Shown here piece after piece: positions 10,241-23,328 of a stretch of DNA of 64,000 bases (positions within the stretch are counted from its first letter, which is position 1; the number at the start of each line of letters is the position of its first letter). The translations under genes and the position numbers were made by a program. The stretch comes from Pestalotiopsis fici W106-1 (lineage: Eukaryota; Ascomycota; Sordariomycetes; Amphisphaeriales; Sporocadaceae). The stretch covers positions 1,411,606-1,475,605 of the forward strand of contig NW_006917096.1 of the NCBI RefSeq assembly GCF_000516985.1, written 5' to 3'. A model generated the notes under the pieces. It ran no database searches. It saw only the letters and a list, made by a program, of their open reading frames with translations, and had not been told where the DNA came from.

Positions 10241-12736
10241 ATGCCTTCCGCCGTGGGACATTCCCATCGGCCCACCACCAATGTCTCGCACAAGGGCTTC
10301 AAATCCAAGAAGGCTACCAAGGGTCAACTAAGAGAGCAAGCAAAGGGTGCGCAATGTCGCGAATCCTCACAAGAGATCTATTACTAATCTGATCCAGGCA
10401 AACTTTCGAGTGAAAGAGGACAGCGCAAGACACCGCATCAGCAAGTCATGTCGAAACTCGACCGAAGAAACCAGGCCAAGCAACGGCAGGCGCAGAAGGC
10501 CAGAGAGCACAGCAAGGAGACTGCATTGTTCAACGGAAGAGATGGAGCACCAAGAATTGTCGCTGTCGTGCCTCTGTGCCCTGACGCAGATGTCCCTGCT
10601 GCTATTCAGAAGCTGAACGGCAGTCTCGATATCGAATCCGACGTACTGGAGACCAGCTTCCGAGTGCCTGTCGACAGGTTCAAGCAGAAACTGCAATATG
10701 TCCCCCTCAGGCGAGACCTCACAGCTTGCATGGATGCCGCGCGAGTAGCAGACTTTGTAGTGTTCCTCCTCTCATCGGAAGTGGAGGTCGACCCTCTCGG
10801 AGAACTCATTATCCGAAGCATCGAATCCCAAGGCATCTCGACATGCTTTTCCGTCGTTCAGAAACTGGACCAGATCCAACCCGCTAAAGCAAGACCAGAC
10901 GTGGTCAAGTCATTGGTGTCTTTCATGACGCATTTCCATCCCGATCAAGACAAGGTTTACAGCCTGGACTCAAGGCAGGAGTGTTCGAACCTGATGAGGT
11001 CGCTTTGCAGCACAACGCCCAAGGGAGTACACTGGAGGGATCAGCGGAGTTGGATGCTGGCAGACGAGATCCAATGGCCAAGCTCACCATCAGAGTCGAC
11101 TGTGATCACTGGTGTTGTCCGAGGCAAGGGGCTGAAGGCTGACCGCTTGGTCCACGTTGGAGATTGGGGAACATTCCAAATCGAGAAGATCACAGCTGCA
11201 CCATTAGCTACCAAGAAGAAGCGAGATGGCGATATGGCCATGGACGAGGCCAACGCCGAAGAGGTGTTGGAGCTACCCGGCGAGGATCAGGAAGATACTG
11301 CCGAATTGGCACCTGAAGAGGCCAGGATGGACGACATGGATGCCGAGCCGCTTGACACAACTGCCAAGAAGGGCGTGTTACTCGACGATCACCACTACTT
11401 CTCGGAAGACGAAATGCAAAAGCCGACCGCCCCCAAGAAACTGCCCAAGGGAACCTCAAACTACCAGGCTGCATGGTATCTGGAGGATGTCTCGGATTCA
11501 GAGTCTGATATGGATGACGATGATATGGAGGATGCCGATGCTGAAGCTCCAGCTGCCGCTCCCGAGGATGGAATGGAGGGTCTCGCTGGCGCCGAACCGA
11601 CAGAAGCCGCGATGTCCGAGTATCCTCAGTCGGAGAAGTTTGAAGAACTGGATGAGGCAGAGGATGCCGAGCAGCTCGCTGCTTACAGAGCTAAGAAGCA
11701 TGATGAGGCACAAGAAGATATGGAATTTCCAGACGAGATTGAGTTGCACCCAAATGTCCTGGCTAGGGAAAGACTTGCAAAGTACCGCGGCTTGAAGAGC
11801 ATCTCAACGAGCCCGTGGAATAATGAGGAGGACAGGCCATATGAGCCCGAGGAGTGGTCGAGGTTGTTGCAGGTCTCTGACTACCAGTCATCGAGGAATA
11901 AGGCTATCCGCGAAGCATTGGTAGGTGGAGTTGCGCCCGGCACTCGAGTACATGTCTACCTCAAGGGCGTACCGGCTGAGCTCAAGGAGAGCTACAAGCC
12001 GTCTCACCCCGTCACACTCTTCTCTCTGCTGCGCCACGAGAACAAGAGAGCAGCTGTCAACTTTGACATCACCCACAAAGAGGACTATGAAAAGTCCATC
12101 AAGGCTAAGGAGGAGCTCATCGTCCAGTGCGGCCCGCGCCGCTTTGTGATCAACCCGCTGTTCTCGCTCAGCGGCCGGACAGAGAACGATGTCCACAAGT
12201 ACTGCAGATTCTTACATCCAGGCCAATCTGCCACGGCAACTTTCACGGGTCCCATCACTTGGGGCTCTGTGCCGACCCTCTTCTTCAAGCGGATCGTTCC
12301 CGAAGAAGGTGACGCCGAGGGCGAGCAATCGGATTTCCCTCTGCAGCTTGTTGCTACCGGCACCGCTCGTGCTCCATCGACTTCCCGAGTCGTCGCCAAG
12401 CGCGTCATTCTCACCGGCCACCCTTACCACATCCACAAGAAGGTCGTCACCATCCGCTACATGTTCTTCAACCGCGAGGATGTCGAGTGGTTCAAGGCCT
12501 TGCCGCTGTGGACCAAGCGCGGAAGGTCAGGCTACGTCAAGGAAGCCTTGGGTACGCACGGATACTTCAAGGCCAATTTTGACGGCCGCATCAACCCCCA
12601 GGACAGTGTCGGCGTCAGTCTGTACAAGCGCGTATGGCCCAGAGCCGCTGCACCCTTTGCGGGTCCTCTGCTGGCCGAGGGTGAGGGCGAGCTTGTGCAA
12701 GAGGACGATGAGAAGATGGACGAGGACATTCAATAG
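10241..12736 (+). CDS. TSR1: Ribosome biogenesis factor Tsr1
   Basis: Tsr1 is a GTPase-like protein, catalytically dead, that binds late pre-40S particles and blocks early subunit joining. Two exons (10241-10346 and 10398-12736, 51 bp intron) give 814 aa, close to the family's usual 790-800. The N-terminus MPSAVGHSHRPTTN and the basic segment KLDRRNQAKQRQAQKAREHS are typical of Tsr1. A P-loop is not evident, as expected. The middle holds the AARP2CN-type segment (VHVGDWGTFQIEKI) and a long acidic insert (about residues 260-420). The C-terminal DUF663 barrel contains HPYHIHKKVVTIRYMFFNRE and WTKRGRSGYVKEALGTHG. The first ATG was chosen because it restores the conserved basic N-terminus; the later ATG at 10448 would remove it. 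Confidence 0.93.
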
Positions 12737-15587
12737 GTTTTGGGAAGAACCAAGCGCAGGTCTAGATGGTTCGGCGTCAATATGGGGGGCAATGACATTT
12801 CACGAGATATCACTTCAATGAAAAAAAGTTTATACATTCTCTTTCCGATACAAATATTTGGCCCCAGATTCGCATTTCCCAAAATCTGTGGTATATAAAA
12901 TGCTTACCGATGCGAATTGGCTGAATTCGACATTACCTAATAGGTGAAATGCACACAATGCCATTTGGAATTTCGCAATTGGACCAACATCTGAACTCCC
13001 TCTTCGGCCCAGGAGCGATGCGACGTGGAATCAAGAAACATACAAGGTAGCACAATAGGGCGTGGATTATATTGCTCGTTGTCAAAGAGCCAATAGAGAA
13101 TCCATGAATTTGGTTTAAAAAAAAAAATTCGGGCATCCAAGAACCCTAACGACTACAGAGTACTGGGAATACACATTCTAGATGCTCACAAAAAGCACCA
13201 GAATCCGATTGGTCCCATGGTAGAAAGCATGACTAGACCTCCGCCTCTTGTCTTATGGTTAGACTTGCCATTACTATAGTCTGCAGTGCTGAATGGGAGG
13301 GGCCTTTATGATTTAGACATTTGCCGATACTGCGATCAAGCTCCCCCTGCCAATGAGGCCTACCGTTGCAGATTTTCATCCTGTCGGGCCCCTCGGCACG
13401 GGAAGCAACTGGGAGATGCTCTCTTCTCACTGGCTAGTCGACCGATTCCAGGCCAAGAAAGAAAAGAAAAATTTAGAGTTCGCCGCTCTGGGACCCGTCT
13501 TTTTTTTTTTTTTTCCTTCACTGCTGATCTTTCTGCAGTTGACCGAGGGTTCCCTTCTATGGAGATGATCGTTGACTTGCATAAAAACCAGTTTCGGGAA
13601 CTTACTTTGGGTGACCCAGGACACGTGACGCTGTCTGGCGTCAAAGTCTAATTGATGGAACAGGGCTGTCGAGAGTTGCCGGGGACGTGGCATGACAATG
13701 GGCAGAGGAATAAGAGTTCGGGTCTGACAAGGCATGGAGGAGGAGCGCCAGGAAAGCAGTTCTTCGGGCGACTCCTGGGCTGAGGGTTCACCAAGGGACT
13801 ATTGGATTTCCCCAGATGTTTCTCCAAACCAGTGGCAAGACAAGGCCAATCCATCGTCGATCATGTCTGAAGACTGCCGTTGCAGGCAGGCCTGGACTTC
13901 GGGACTTGAGCGGCTGGCCTTAAAGCAGGCCAAGTGATTTTGAGTCTGCTGGTGCCTTCGATAGGTTGGACCCTTGAAATGTGACTTTGCAACGGCCGTG
14001 TGTCATTAGTCCGCATCAATTAAAGCTTGCACGCGATCCTGGAGGCGCCCCCCGAAGTCTGGGCAAGGATATCCGTCTGGCCTGTAGACGTCGAGAGGGG
14101 TTGAAGTTGAGAGGGGCTGAAGTCACATGGCTTGCAATGGCTATTATGCCACCACTACAAGTTCGAAAACGGCTTAAATCCCAGAAGAAAAGACGTCAAG
14201 TTGCATGGCCTTGGACATTTGCTAGTGTATATCTTGATTCTCGGTCGACTTCTGATCTTGGTGGACTTTGGCCCAGCCAGGATGATATATTCCAAGGGCA
14301 GGGCCGTGTTGTGGGCTTAGAGAACTATTGAAATGACGTCGGTTTCGAGCTTGAATGTCAATACCGGCTGCAATGGTTCCTTTCTCATACGAAGTCAGTC
14401 AGTGTGGGCAACGAAGAAGGGTTGCAATTCAAACTTCCCTTTGACACAAGGAGTTTGACGGAAACTGGTTGCGGACCTGGCCACTCTCCCTAATGTACTC
14501 TGCGCAACGTCACTTGTACGTAGCTCTCGTCGCCCAGAGATCAGGCAAGCACGTAACGCCTGCACTATTCGAAGAGGTATGAGTATAGCAGAAGTGTTAC
14601 GGAAGGTGGTGATTCTTGTGACCAACTGTCTAATTGGGAGCTTTGAATCAGGAGGCCTGAACGAACACTGTACTGTTGTGCAGCTCTTGCTGGGCAAAGT
14701 GGGGCCCGGTCATTCTGCTGTACAAGCCATGTAGTACTGCATGTGGAAGTCTGCAACGGAAGATATGCTATTTGATTGACAGGGAAGAAGCATGCGTCGT
14801 GATTTAGTCGGCCGAGTTCTTCTGCTGAAGTCCTAACCTTGTCAGAATGGCTCGCTGGGGAAAGATGGTTCTGATGGGCTTTGCAACTTCGCAATAGCAA
14901 TAGGGCGAGCGTGATAGGTATTCGGAAGCGCAGGAAGCCAGAGTCCCCTAAGTTGAGGTTACGCTGGGTGCACGGATGGCGAATTTAGACCAGGACTGAG
15001 CTTGAAGCCAAGCGTTTAGGGCCGGGCGGATGCGCGGTTCGCGGAATGGCGAGATGGGCGAGCAGAGAAGAATCTGGGGTAAAGACCAGACCTTGCCGGG
15101 GAACCAAGCAAGAGGAGACTTGCCCACACCCACACATCCCAGCACAGGACTGGCCGTCTGGACTGGCTGGCGGCTCGTCGCGCACAAGGGCCTACCCAGT
15201 TGGAGATCATTAGTAGTATCTTGTAGTAGTCGCACGCTGGTTGGCTACATTACTATCGGCCCAGTCTCCCTCCACAAAAGGGAGAAGGACAAGATTGCTG
15301 GCAATTGAAAAGAGGGGACCAATTCATGACTGCCGAGCAGAAATACTCGACCGACGTGACCAGGCATCAAGCCAGCATGAATGACGAATCTGCGAACATG
15401 CAGCAATGAGGACAGAGTTTCAGTCATGTTGTTCTCCATGTCATGCCTGAGAACTTGGAGCGAGCCAGGACTCCAGAGACAAGCAAGTAAATCGACTATG
15501 CCATTTGGGCTAGAAGTTGCAGCTATGATCCCTGAAGGTGCGTCTTAGTCGTCCAAGTCTGATGAACCTCCACACTGCTGCTGCATT

Positions 15588-15601
15588 GCTACCGCGGTAG
15601 C
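15588..15601. repeat. Perfect 14-base palindrome with CCGCGG core
   Basis: GCTACCGCGGTAGC reads the same on both strands. CGG/CCG half-sites are the usual targets of Zn2Cys6 regulators, so a binding site is possible. It lies about 4.9 kb from the nearest coding start, and a palindrome of this length can occur by chance in a window this size. Confidence 0.5.
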
Positions 15602-16497
15602 TATGCACAGCAATTGCTGCGCTGCAGGTTACTAGGCACGCTTATGTACCTGGGATCGGCGGCATGCCCCGTACGTCGTCTCGTCGCCGCCGGGGGCCCA
15701 TCGTCGTTGCTACACCTATGCACGTATATACGAAGTATTGTACGATTCTACCTCCGAGAAGAGAAATGTTTCCCCCTTCAACAGGCCAGGAGCAGAGGAT
15801 TGATGCATACTCTGAATTACTACTGTGTAGTTGTGGTTTGAGAGTGGATAAGTGTGCGTTGCTTTGGGCGGTACAGTGATTGCTAGCATCCCGGCTTGTG
15901 CTGTTGGCTGTTCCGAATGAGAGCGCAGTATGTACAAAGGGGTTGCAACTAGGAAAGGTCGGATATGTACATAGCTGGTACCCTCAAAGTCGTTGTGTTG
16001 TGCAAGCCGTTCGTGCCGACCGTTCTTGCCAAAGGGTATTCTTTCTCTTTGACCCCTCAAGTGTCGTGAAATCCTCGTCGAGCCAACCCAGCCGTTGTGT
16101 TGCTCCGAAGCGAGGTTTAGCTTGATTGGGCCAATACATGCGTACTGGTAATGTATGCCAGCTATGTAATGAGGGGGATTTGGTGATGTGCCATTGGGAA
16201 GCTTAAAAGGTAGTGTGCCTGGTATTGCGGAGAATGAGGCCCCTGGGGTTCCGTAGTAATTTATTGCGTGCATTGAACACAAGCTGCAGGCTGCATCGTC
16301 GCTCTTTTCATGACCTCGAACAACATCAGCAAACTTCCGGGCTGCTAAGACGGCCTGGGCATCATGCAGCACATCTCGGTCAGCACGGAGAGGGTGTGAG
16401 AGCCTTTGCTTCAGTTGCCGTCCATACATACCTACTATCTTCTCTACTGTAGACGCACAGCCCAAAAGAAGAGAGTGAAGTGCCCTGACATTGATGG

Positions 16498-16549
16498 TCC
16501 ATCCATCCATCCATCCATCTATCCATCCATACATCCATACATCCATCCA
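16498..16549. repeat. Imperfect (CCAT)n microsatellite
   Basis: About thirteen tetranucleotide units of the CCAT/ATCC type with a few CTAT and ATAC variants. Its translation produces the artefactual WMDGWMDG-like start of a long minus-strand frame. Confidence 0.9.
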
Positions 16550-19500
16550 ACCCCCCTAAAAAGAACAAGTCTGGGGAATGGGATTGAGGCGTGCTTGGGT
16601 GGCTTCTCCCAGTGGAGTGAAGTCAGCATGCCTTACATCTGCTAGGCACTCAAGTGCTGTGCTGGAGAAAGGCTCCGAGTGGCTTGAGGATGACGGCAGC
16701 CAATGACATTACCCTCCATTGTAAATACAATGCCAAGCGCGAGAGCAACGAATCCCACTTGTCCTTGTGCCTCGTCAGGACGCCTCTCAGCCGTTGCAGT
16801 GTAGTGCAGTGCAGTACCAGCCTGTGAAGCTTGGAGCTGTCCTGCCTGATTTGGTTGTTGGGTTGACTCTTGGAAAGTTGTGGGACCGGTGGACAAACTA
16901 GGTTTCGAGGTTGAGCAGCGGTGGTAATGTCGCATCCAACAACTACCTACATACGAGTGCAATATAGCCATGCACCTTTGCGACGAGTAGCTATGTAGCT
17001 CCTTGCCAGGACCAGGCCATGAATATTGAACTGAGCGACTTCAATCATCTCATGGTCCTTGCGAGTTGCTGCTCTCGGCATTCTTTGGAGGCGGCAAGTC
17101 CAACTCCGTGCCAACATGCCTGCCACATAGATTTCATATTTTTTTTGCAGACTGATTTTGGAGTTCCAGCTGGTCAAAGTCGAACCTCGATCCAGTAGAG
17201 TATTTTCGATTCCTGTTATAGTTAAAACTCCCTAGGAAAAACTAGATATACTGCTCTGTTGAGTACATACCCAACGCTCGCCTCAAGGGATTTCGATACG
17301 TATTAGTGAAATACTTAACCTGTGTGGATCAACCCTCGATAGCGTCTAGGCTCTGAATGGACCGCAATACCTACCTTACCCCGGATCTTTTACCGGCTGG
17401 TCAAAGCCACCAGTCACCCACCCAGGAGCGGCGTCGATTGAGAGCGGACTGAATCGACCTGGTTTGCATTCAAAAATTCAAAATTCTGGTGACTCTACGA
17501 AAAGACCACCTTTGTATTGAGATGTGACTCTGAACGAATGCCAAGCGAATGGAGATTTAGAGAGTGTACGGATTGTCAAGTCAACAATCGGTAATATTTT
17601 GGTGGGCAGTTGGAAAGCTGCTTATTGGACCCGAAAGCCGCCAGCCAGCCATTCCATGCTTGCCCTCATCAATGCTTGTACGCCGCCTCAGTTCCTTCCC
17701 CACATCTCACTGCATTTAAAAATGGCAACTAACAATGAAGGTACTACCACCTGAACCTAGGGCAGATAGTTAAGGGGACATGTAGTGAACTAACTGCTCT
17801 TCAGAACGGTCAATACATCATACCTACAGAATCATTCGAAGATTGATCTCGGGTTGATCTGATGAGGTTCAAGACAGGTACATTTGCTTCAAACTCCAGA
17901 CAAGCGGAGAACAAACATGAGAACATCTTGGTAATAATATTGGCCAACGGTTGGTATTGATCGAGATAGTATAATCTTCCCGATTCTATATAGATATGTA
18001 GGTGTCGTACTGCTTGCCCGATTCGATACAGCAGGGATCGAGGACGTTACATACACCTAGGTTAGGTAGCCTGGGGAGTTCGGTTCACACATATCCGCCA
18101 TAGCCCTCTCTTTCTGGTCACAGTATTTTTCAGTTAGGCTGCTGTGACGAAAACCTACATGGGACACCGTGGTGGTATAATTTAAGCAAACCGAATCAAT
18201 TCAACCAAACCAAACTGCTAGGGCAACACCAAGCCCTTGCCTGCTCAGCGGCAACCTAGTTGGATCATCTCACATTAGTAGTTCACACCATCTCCCAGGT
18301 AGCATCTTGCCCCAAAGCTAAACGCGCCGACTCTGCCATGCTCCGCCGAGCCAAAGAACTAAAAGAAGTAGAGAAGGGTAGAGTATGGCCAGTATGGATC
18401 GGACATTCACACCATCTCAGAGCTCTTACGTACTACGCGATCCCTATGTCTCTAAAGTCTCCGCTCCGGCAAACCAGGTGATGGTGGGCTAGATCGCTCG
18501 GCTAGGTCCCCTCCTCCTCGCCTGAATCCATGTTCCCCTGATGAAGGAATACCCATCATCGTCCAGACTTACTATTACTACCTACATATGACCGGAACCT
18601 TGTAATAAACCCCATTTGACTCGACTGCTGCTTGTCGCACGGTACCACATACGTACAGACGTTTGCTTGGCAGCTCTTCCATTTCTCTCATATGTTCTGC
18701 TTAGCTACTCCAAGGTAGTTTGCACTACCCTAGGTTCTGCTGTCAGGCCGAATGAGGGTGCGCACAGTATCTGCGCCTACCTACATTGCCTACATATAAA
18801 GTATTATTCTCACTCTGTAATCTCCCGAGAGGCTCCTTGATTATCTTTTTGTCCTTGCTCTTCTATTTGTCGAAAGCCATCTCCATCCTAGGAATAGTTT
18901 GCATACCTGGCAGGACATTTTGGTCTCGAAGAAGGCTCCTGTGAATTCGTGCCTCTCTTTGCTCGGTTGCCGACTATTACATGACACTGAGTCTATAACG
19001 TTGCCTCCTACCTGACGACAACACCCTGAACAGGATACATTACAGTGGGCTCGCACGCCCTAAACCGGCCCGGGATAGCTGGGTACATAGTACATTTACG
19101 GAAAGCATCCCCTTATGTCCAGTGAGAGGGGCCCCTTGACGCCAAAATCCCAGGTCGCCTCCACCACCCGTGCAGAGCCAGAGCCCGCAGACGCCGCTAA
19201 GCTCCACCAGCCACTTTCATCGAGCAAGTCTCGTGTCGCAACATCCTGCCAGCCTGCCTCTGCTTCCCCGCTTCCATACTTCTCTCTCTCTCCTACACTA
19301 CCTACAAAGCACGCCCTCTTCTTGCCGCCGTCTTAACTCCCCTTTTCCTTTTCTTTCATACCTTTTACGCCTTCAAGTCTCGAAGGACGAGAGCGCAGCT
19401 AGCTCGGCAATTTTTCTAGAGACTCTCGACCTCCTAACAGCTTGCGCACCAGTTTGCGACAGGAACTCCACGACCCGCCCGCCTTTCAACAATGGGCATG

Positions 19501-20529
19501 TAACAGCGTGGAGCTTGTCGCACTTCCGCTGTGGACCATCTTCGAGAGCGTGAGGAAGCCGAAGAGAGGAGCAGCAAATAAAACGGGGGAAACAAGAAAG
19601 AAGAAAAGTTCCTGGACGTGCGGCTCCCGCAGATCTTTTTTTGCAAAGAGCAAGATTCAGATTGTTAGACCGGTTTCGATTAGAGGTTCACACATATATA
19701 CTTGGAGTCCTGTCCTGTCCTGTCGCTCGCTCTGTCTCCCGTCCGGCCGGCAAAACCATCTGGCCCTTCGCGTTACAGACATTTGCTGTCACCAGCAGTC
19801 GGTCCCATCGACGCGACCTCTTTCGGAACTTTCATACGACTTTCAACGTACAACATTTTAGTTCCACCGAATACCACGGAGTTATTCTTCATCTGTCATC
19901 CTTCACTCGATTTATCTTGTTTTTTCTACTGCCGTTAGACGTATTTTTTCGATACCCCGACCTTAGATTTAATACTTTCTTTATATGATAGGTGGTAAGT
20001 TTGTGCATTTCTTATTACCCTTTTTCTGTCGGCGACTGTCAAGACGCCACCACAAACGTTATAAAGGCGCACTCGCAGGCATGCTTGCCCTCAAGGTGCG
20101 CTGTTCAAGAGAGAACATGCCGCCTCCACACCCAGGCCATACAGACATGAGCAATATGCTTTGTACACTGCCGCCAATGTGCTCCTCGGCGTCTTTGTAC
20201 ATATCAAATTTGAAGCTCTTGCCAAGCAGTAGTCGGCATGTTACGATCGTTTCGGAGGTCACGCGACTAACCCTCGTCCAGAATCGTGTCACAAGACTCA
20301 GAAAATTCCCAGCAGCCAACTCAACCAATCTTCTAAGCAAAATAATCCCCGTATTTCTTGGGGACTGGAGCTGGCTTAGGTCGCTGGGCTTGTCTAACCT
20401 GTTCAAAACGCAAACGGCCTTTTTTGTAGGCCAGTACTCAGAAACTGCAACCACAACTCAATTCAGGCATCCAATCCGAATCTGATCAAGCTGATCATCA
20501 GATTCCATCATCATCGTGATCAGCACAAG

Positions 20530-23328
20530 ATGAGCGGCATCAAGTCCGGCGGGCTGCCGAAAGCCAGCCAAGGTGGCTTTCCCCCCGGCATTGCACCGAA
20601 CAATCAGTCCCTACTTTTGGACAAACTGAATGTACGAAGATCAACACCTGACTCTGAAGCGCTTGCCAGCTCAGACGACGAACCCGAACACCGCCAGGAA
20701 GCTTCTAATACGCCCATTCAGCAGCAGAAGCCCGTACGCCGCGCATCCTGGTTGAACGACACTTCACAGCCAAGCATTCCACAGGCTAGAAAATCGTCCT
20801 TTGCAAGCAGCACCATGTCTCCCACGGCTTCGCACCCAAGCACTCCGGCAGCTGAGACCAGCTCCAACACTTGGGGCACACATCCGACGCATACGGGTGC
20901 TATGGGCCGCTCTCACCAAGCACCTTCTACCTTCGCTTGGGGTACTGGAATCTGGAATACCGAGCGATCCAAAGAGCCTCCCTCCAGACTGACAGAGGTC
21001 CTGCATTCGCCAACCTCGATTGCACCTCCCGGTCTAAGCACCTCTGGCTCATTTGGTGGAGAGGGCTCGTTCATGCAAACATCCCCAGGACCCAGGGATG
21101 TCGGTCCAAACCCCCAAATCCCCTTTGCCATTCCGCTGCACCCCACACCCAAGACTTATCGCTCCCAGTCGTACTCAGTTGGGCAGCTCGAGCCCGATGC
21201 ACCCAACCAGGGCTTACCACCGCCAGCCCCTCCAGCTAGCCGAGGCCGTCCAATTGGTCCTTCAGGACTCCAGCACCGTCCTTCGCGACCAAGCATGCTC
21301 AGTGAAATGTCCAACGACGGAATGCTGGGCAAGGTTCACGAAGTTGATGATGACGATAATCAGAGCTCCCACAGCTCGGGACATGGCGCCCAGGCTCAGC
21401 AGACAGACCAGTCAAAGACTATTGAGATGTTGGCGCGCGAGAATGCAATGTTGCGACAGCAGCAGTATCAAAACTCCCGCCTCCGCCCTCGAGCATCAAC
21501 CTCCTCCTATGGTATTGGAAATGGCTACAATATGCGCGATCCCGTGCCTGAGGAATCATCTGATTATGCCGTTGATGAACTGGACGAGACTGGCAATGGA
21601 CATGAGGCAACAGCCAAACGTGCCGCCCTGGGAAGACGTATGAGCGAGTTTGGTGCAGGCGGTTTTGACCGTTCACCTCTACTGTATCCTGTCGAGAACA
21701 GAAAGCTGGAGAATGTTAAGAAGGCTTTTTGGACCAGTTCTCTGGGTTTCGGTGGCCTTGGCGATATTCCTCAGAGTCGACGACACTCCTTTGCAGACGT
21801 GCCTACTCGACAGGGCTCAATCACTTCGATCGGTGGTGATGCGGCACCTTTGCAAGAGGTCAACTCACCCGAGACGGCACACCCGCAGGATTTCAACGGC
21901 TACAGCGACAATGTCGGCTTTGGCGTAAACAATCACCGTAAGTTCTCTACGCGACATCATATCCAGTGAACACCTAGCTAATGTAGTAGTGTCTTACTTT
22001 ACTGGCGGAGGCAGCATTGGAGGCCCCCATCAAGCAATCGCTTCGTCCGCGTACGCTAATCCCTACGCGTCGTACGGAATTCCACCTGCCTTGGCTAATC
22101 GCCCTCCGTCGCCGCACCGAGGCATGTACGGCATGGGCCAACCCCGCCACAACCAATTGCTCCATATTGTTCTCTTCAAGTGTTCACGTGCAGACGTGTT
22201 CTATATCCAGGAGGGTACCGGTCTCACCGTCAAGCCTGGTGATCTGGTCATTGTCGAGGCTGACCGCGGTACCGATCTCGGAACTGTCGACAAGAGCAAT
22301 GTCGATTGGCAGACTGCAAAGGAAATGAAAGAGCACTACGCTGAAGAGCATTACAAGTGGCTCATGATGTACTCTCAAAACGCTGCGGCCGCCCAAGAAG
22401 GCTCTGGCGCTGGTTTGATGGCAGCGGCCAACGGATTGCAGGGCGGCGCCATTGGAGGAATGGGACCTCCAAGCCAGCATCACCTACCGGAGCCCAATGC
22501 CGGCGAGCTCAAGCCCAAGCTTATCAAGCGGCTTGCCCAGCAACACGAGATCCTGGGTCTCAGGGATAAAGAGGGTAATGAGGCCAAGGCTAAACGCGTC
22601 TGCATGCAAAAGGTCAAGGAACACGGACTCAGCATGGAGATTCTGGACGCCGAATTCCAAATGTAAGTGCCTTTCTGAACTGAATCATGGCACCTTGATG
22701 ACTAACAAGTTACAGGGACTGGAAGAAATTGACATTTTACTATTTCGCTGACGCTTACATCAATTTCAATTCACTGGTCACTGATCTTTTCAAGATATAC
22801 AAGACCAGGATCTGGATGTCCGCCATCAACCCGGCATCCTTCGCCAGCCCAACTCTGGGCCTGCAAGCTCCAAGTGGCATCGGACCCGGCGCCGTTGGCA
22901 TTGGACTAAGAGGCTCAAATAATGCAGCAGGCGGCACGGAAAGACGCCAAAACCAGCCTCAGGATACTCAGTCTCCTTTTGGCGGCGCGGGTTCTGCCGT
23001 CGGTCGATCGTTCCAACCTACTTTTGGACAGGGATTCGGTGGCGATCGCTCTGTTGTTTCTAGCAGCGCATACCCGTCAAGTGGATTTCCGCCATCCGCT
23101 TACGGCGCATTCGGCCTTGGCCCCCGCGCAGGTGGTGTGCCGTATGTCACGGGCATGATTCCCGGTGTTGAAAGCTATGGAGGTGGTTTCTCTCAGGGCA
23201 CAGACTTTCGAGGCCGATTCCCTAGCCCACACGATACATCTGCCTCATCAGACTCCAACGTTCCGGCTATAGCCGGTCAACACGACTGGGCGGGAGCATT
23301 TCAGAGCCTGTCCCTGAATTCCCGTTAA
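20530..23328 (+). CDS. PSP1 C-terminal domain protein
   Basis: A large protein (898 aa) with a long disordered N-terminus and a PSP1 C-terminal domain. Exons are 20530-21937, 21987-22662 and 22716-23328. Residues 1-510 are rich in Ser, Pro and Gln (RRASWLNDTS, RRMSEFGAG, SRRHSFADVP), with several basophilic-kinase-like sites. The PSP1 domain follows, seen as HIVLFKCSRADVFYIQEGTG, KPGDLVIVEADRGTDLG and LDAEFQMDWKKLTFYYFADA. The Gly/Ser-rich tail has FG-like repeats. Related yeast proteins (Psp1 and its paralogue) are cytoplasmic and linked to suppression of DNA-polymerase mutants and to mRNA granules; the function here is not defined. Intron 1 has a tandem TAGTAG acceptor (after 21986 or 21989), changing the protein by one valine. 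Confidence 0.88.

Larger units (their letters stand above)
12737..20529. other. Gene-free 7.8 kb region upstream of the PSP1-domain gene
   Basis: I found no protein or RNA gene that I can support here. The region has scattered homopolymer tracts, a CCAT repeat at 16498, a 14-base palindrome at 15588, and many TAGGTA/CCTACC-type motifs between 17.2 and 19.1 kb, common in fungal intergenic DNA. The last 1.2 kb is pyrimidine-rich and likely holds the PSP1-gene promoter and leader. A GTAAGT donor at 19995 and a TTCAG acceptor ending at 20466 could bound a 5' UTR intron. No transposase, reverse transcriptase or terminal repeats were seen. Confidence 0.5.

Noticed and set aside
15716..16546. Open frame of 276 codons on the minus strand
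   Set aside because: Its start is a translation of the CCAT repeat and the rest has no protein-like features.
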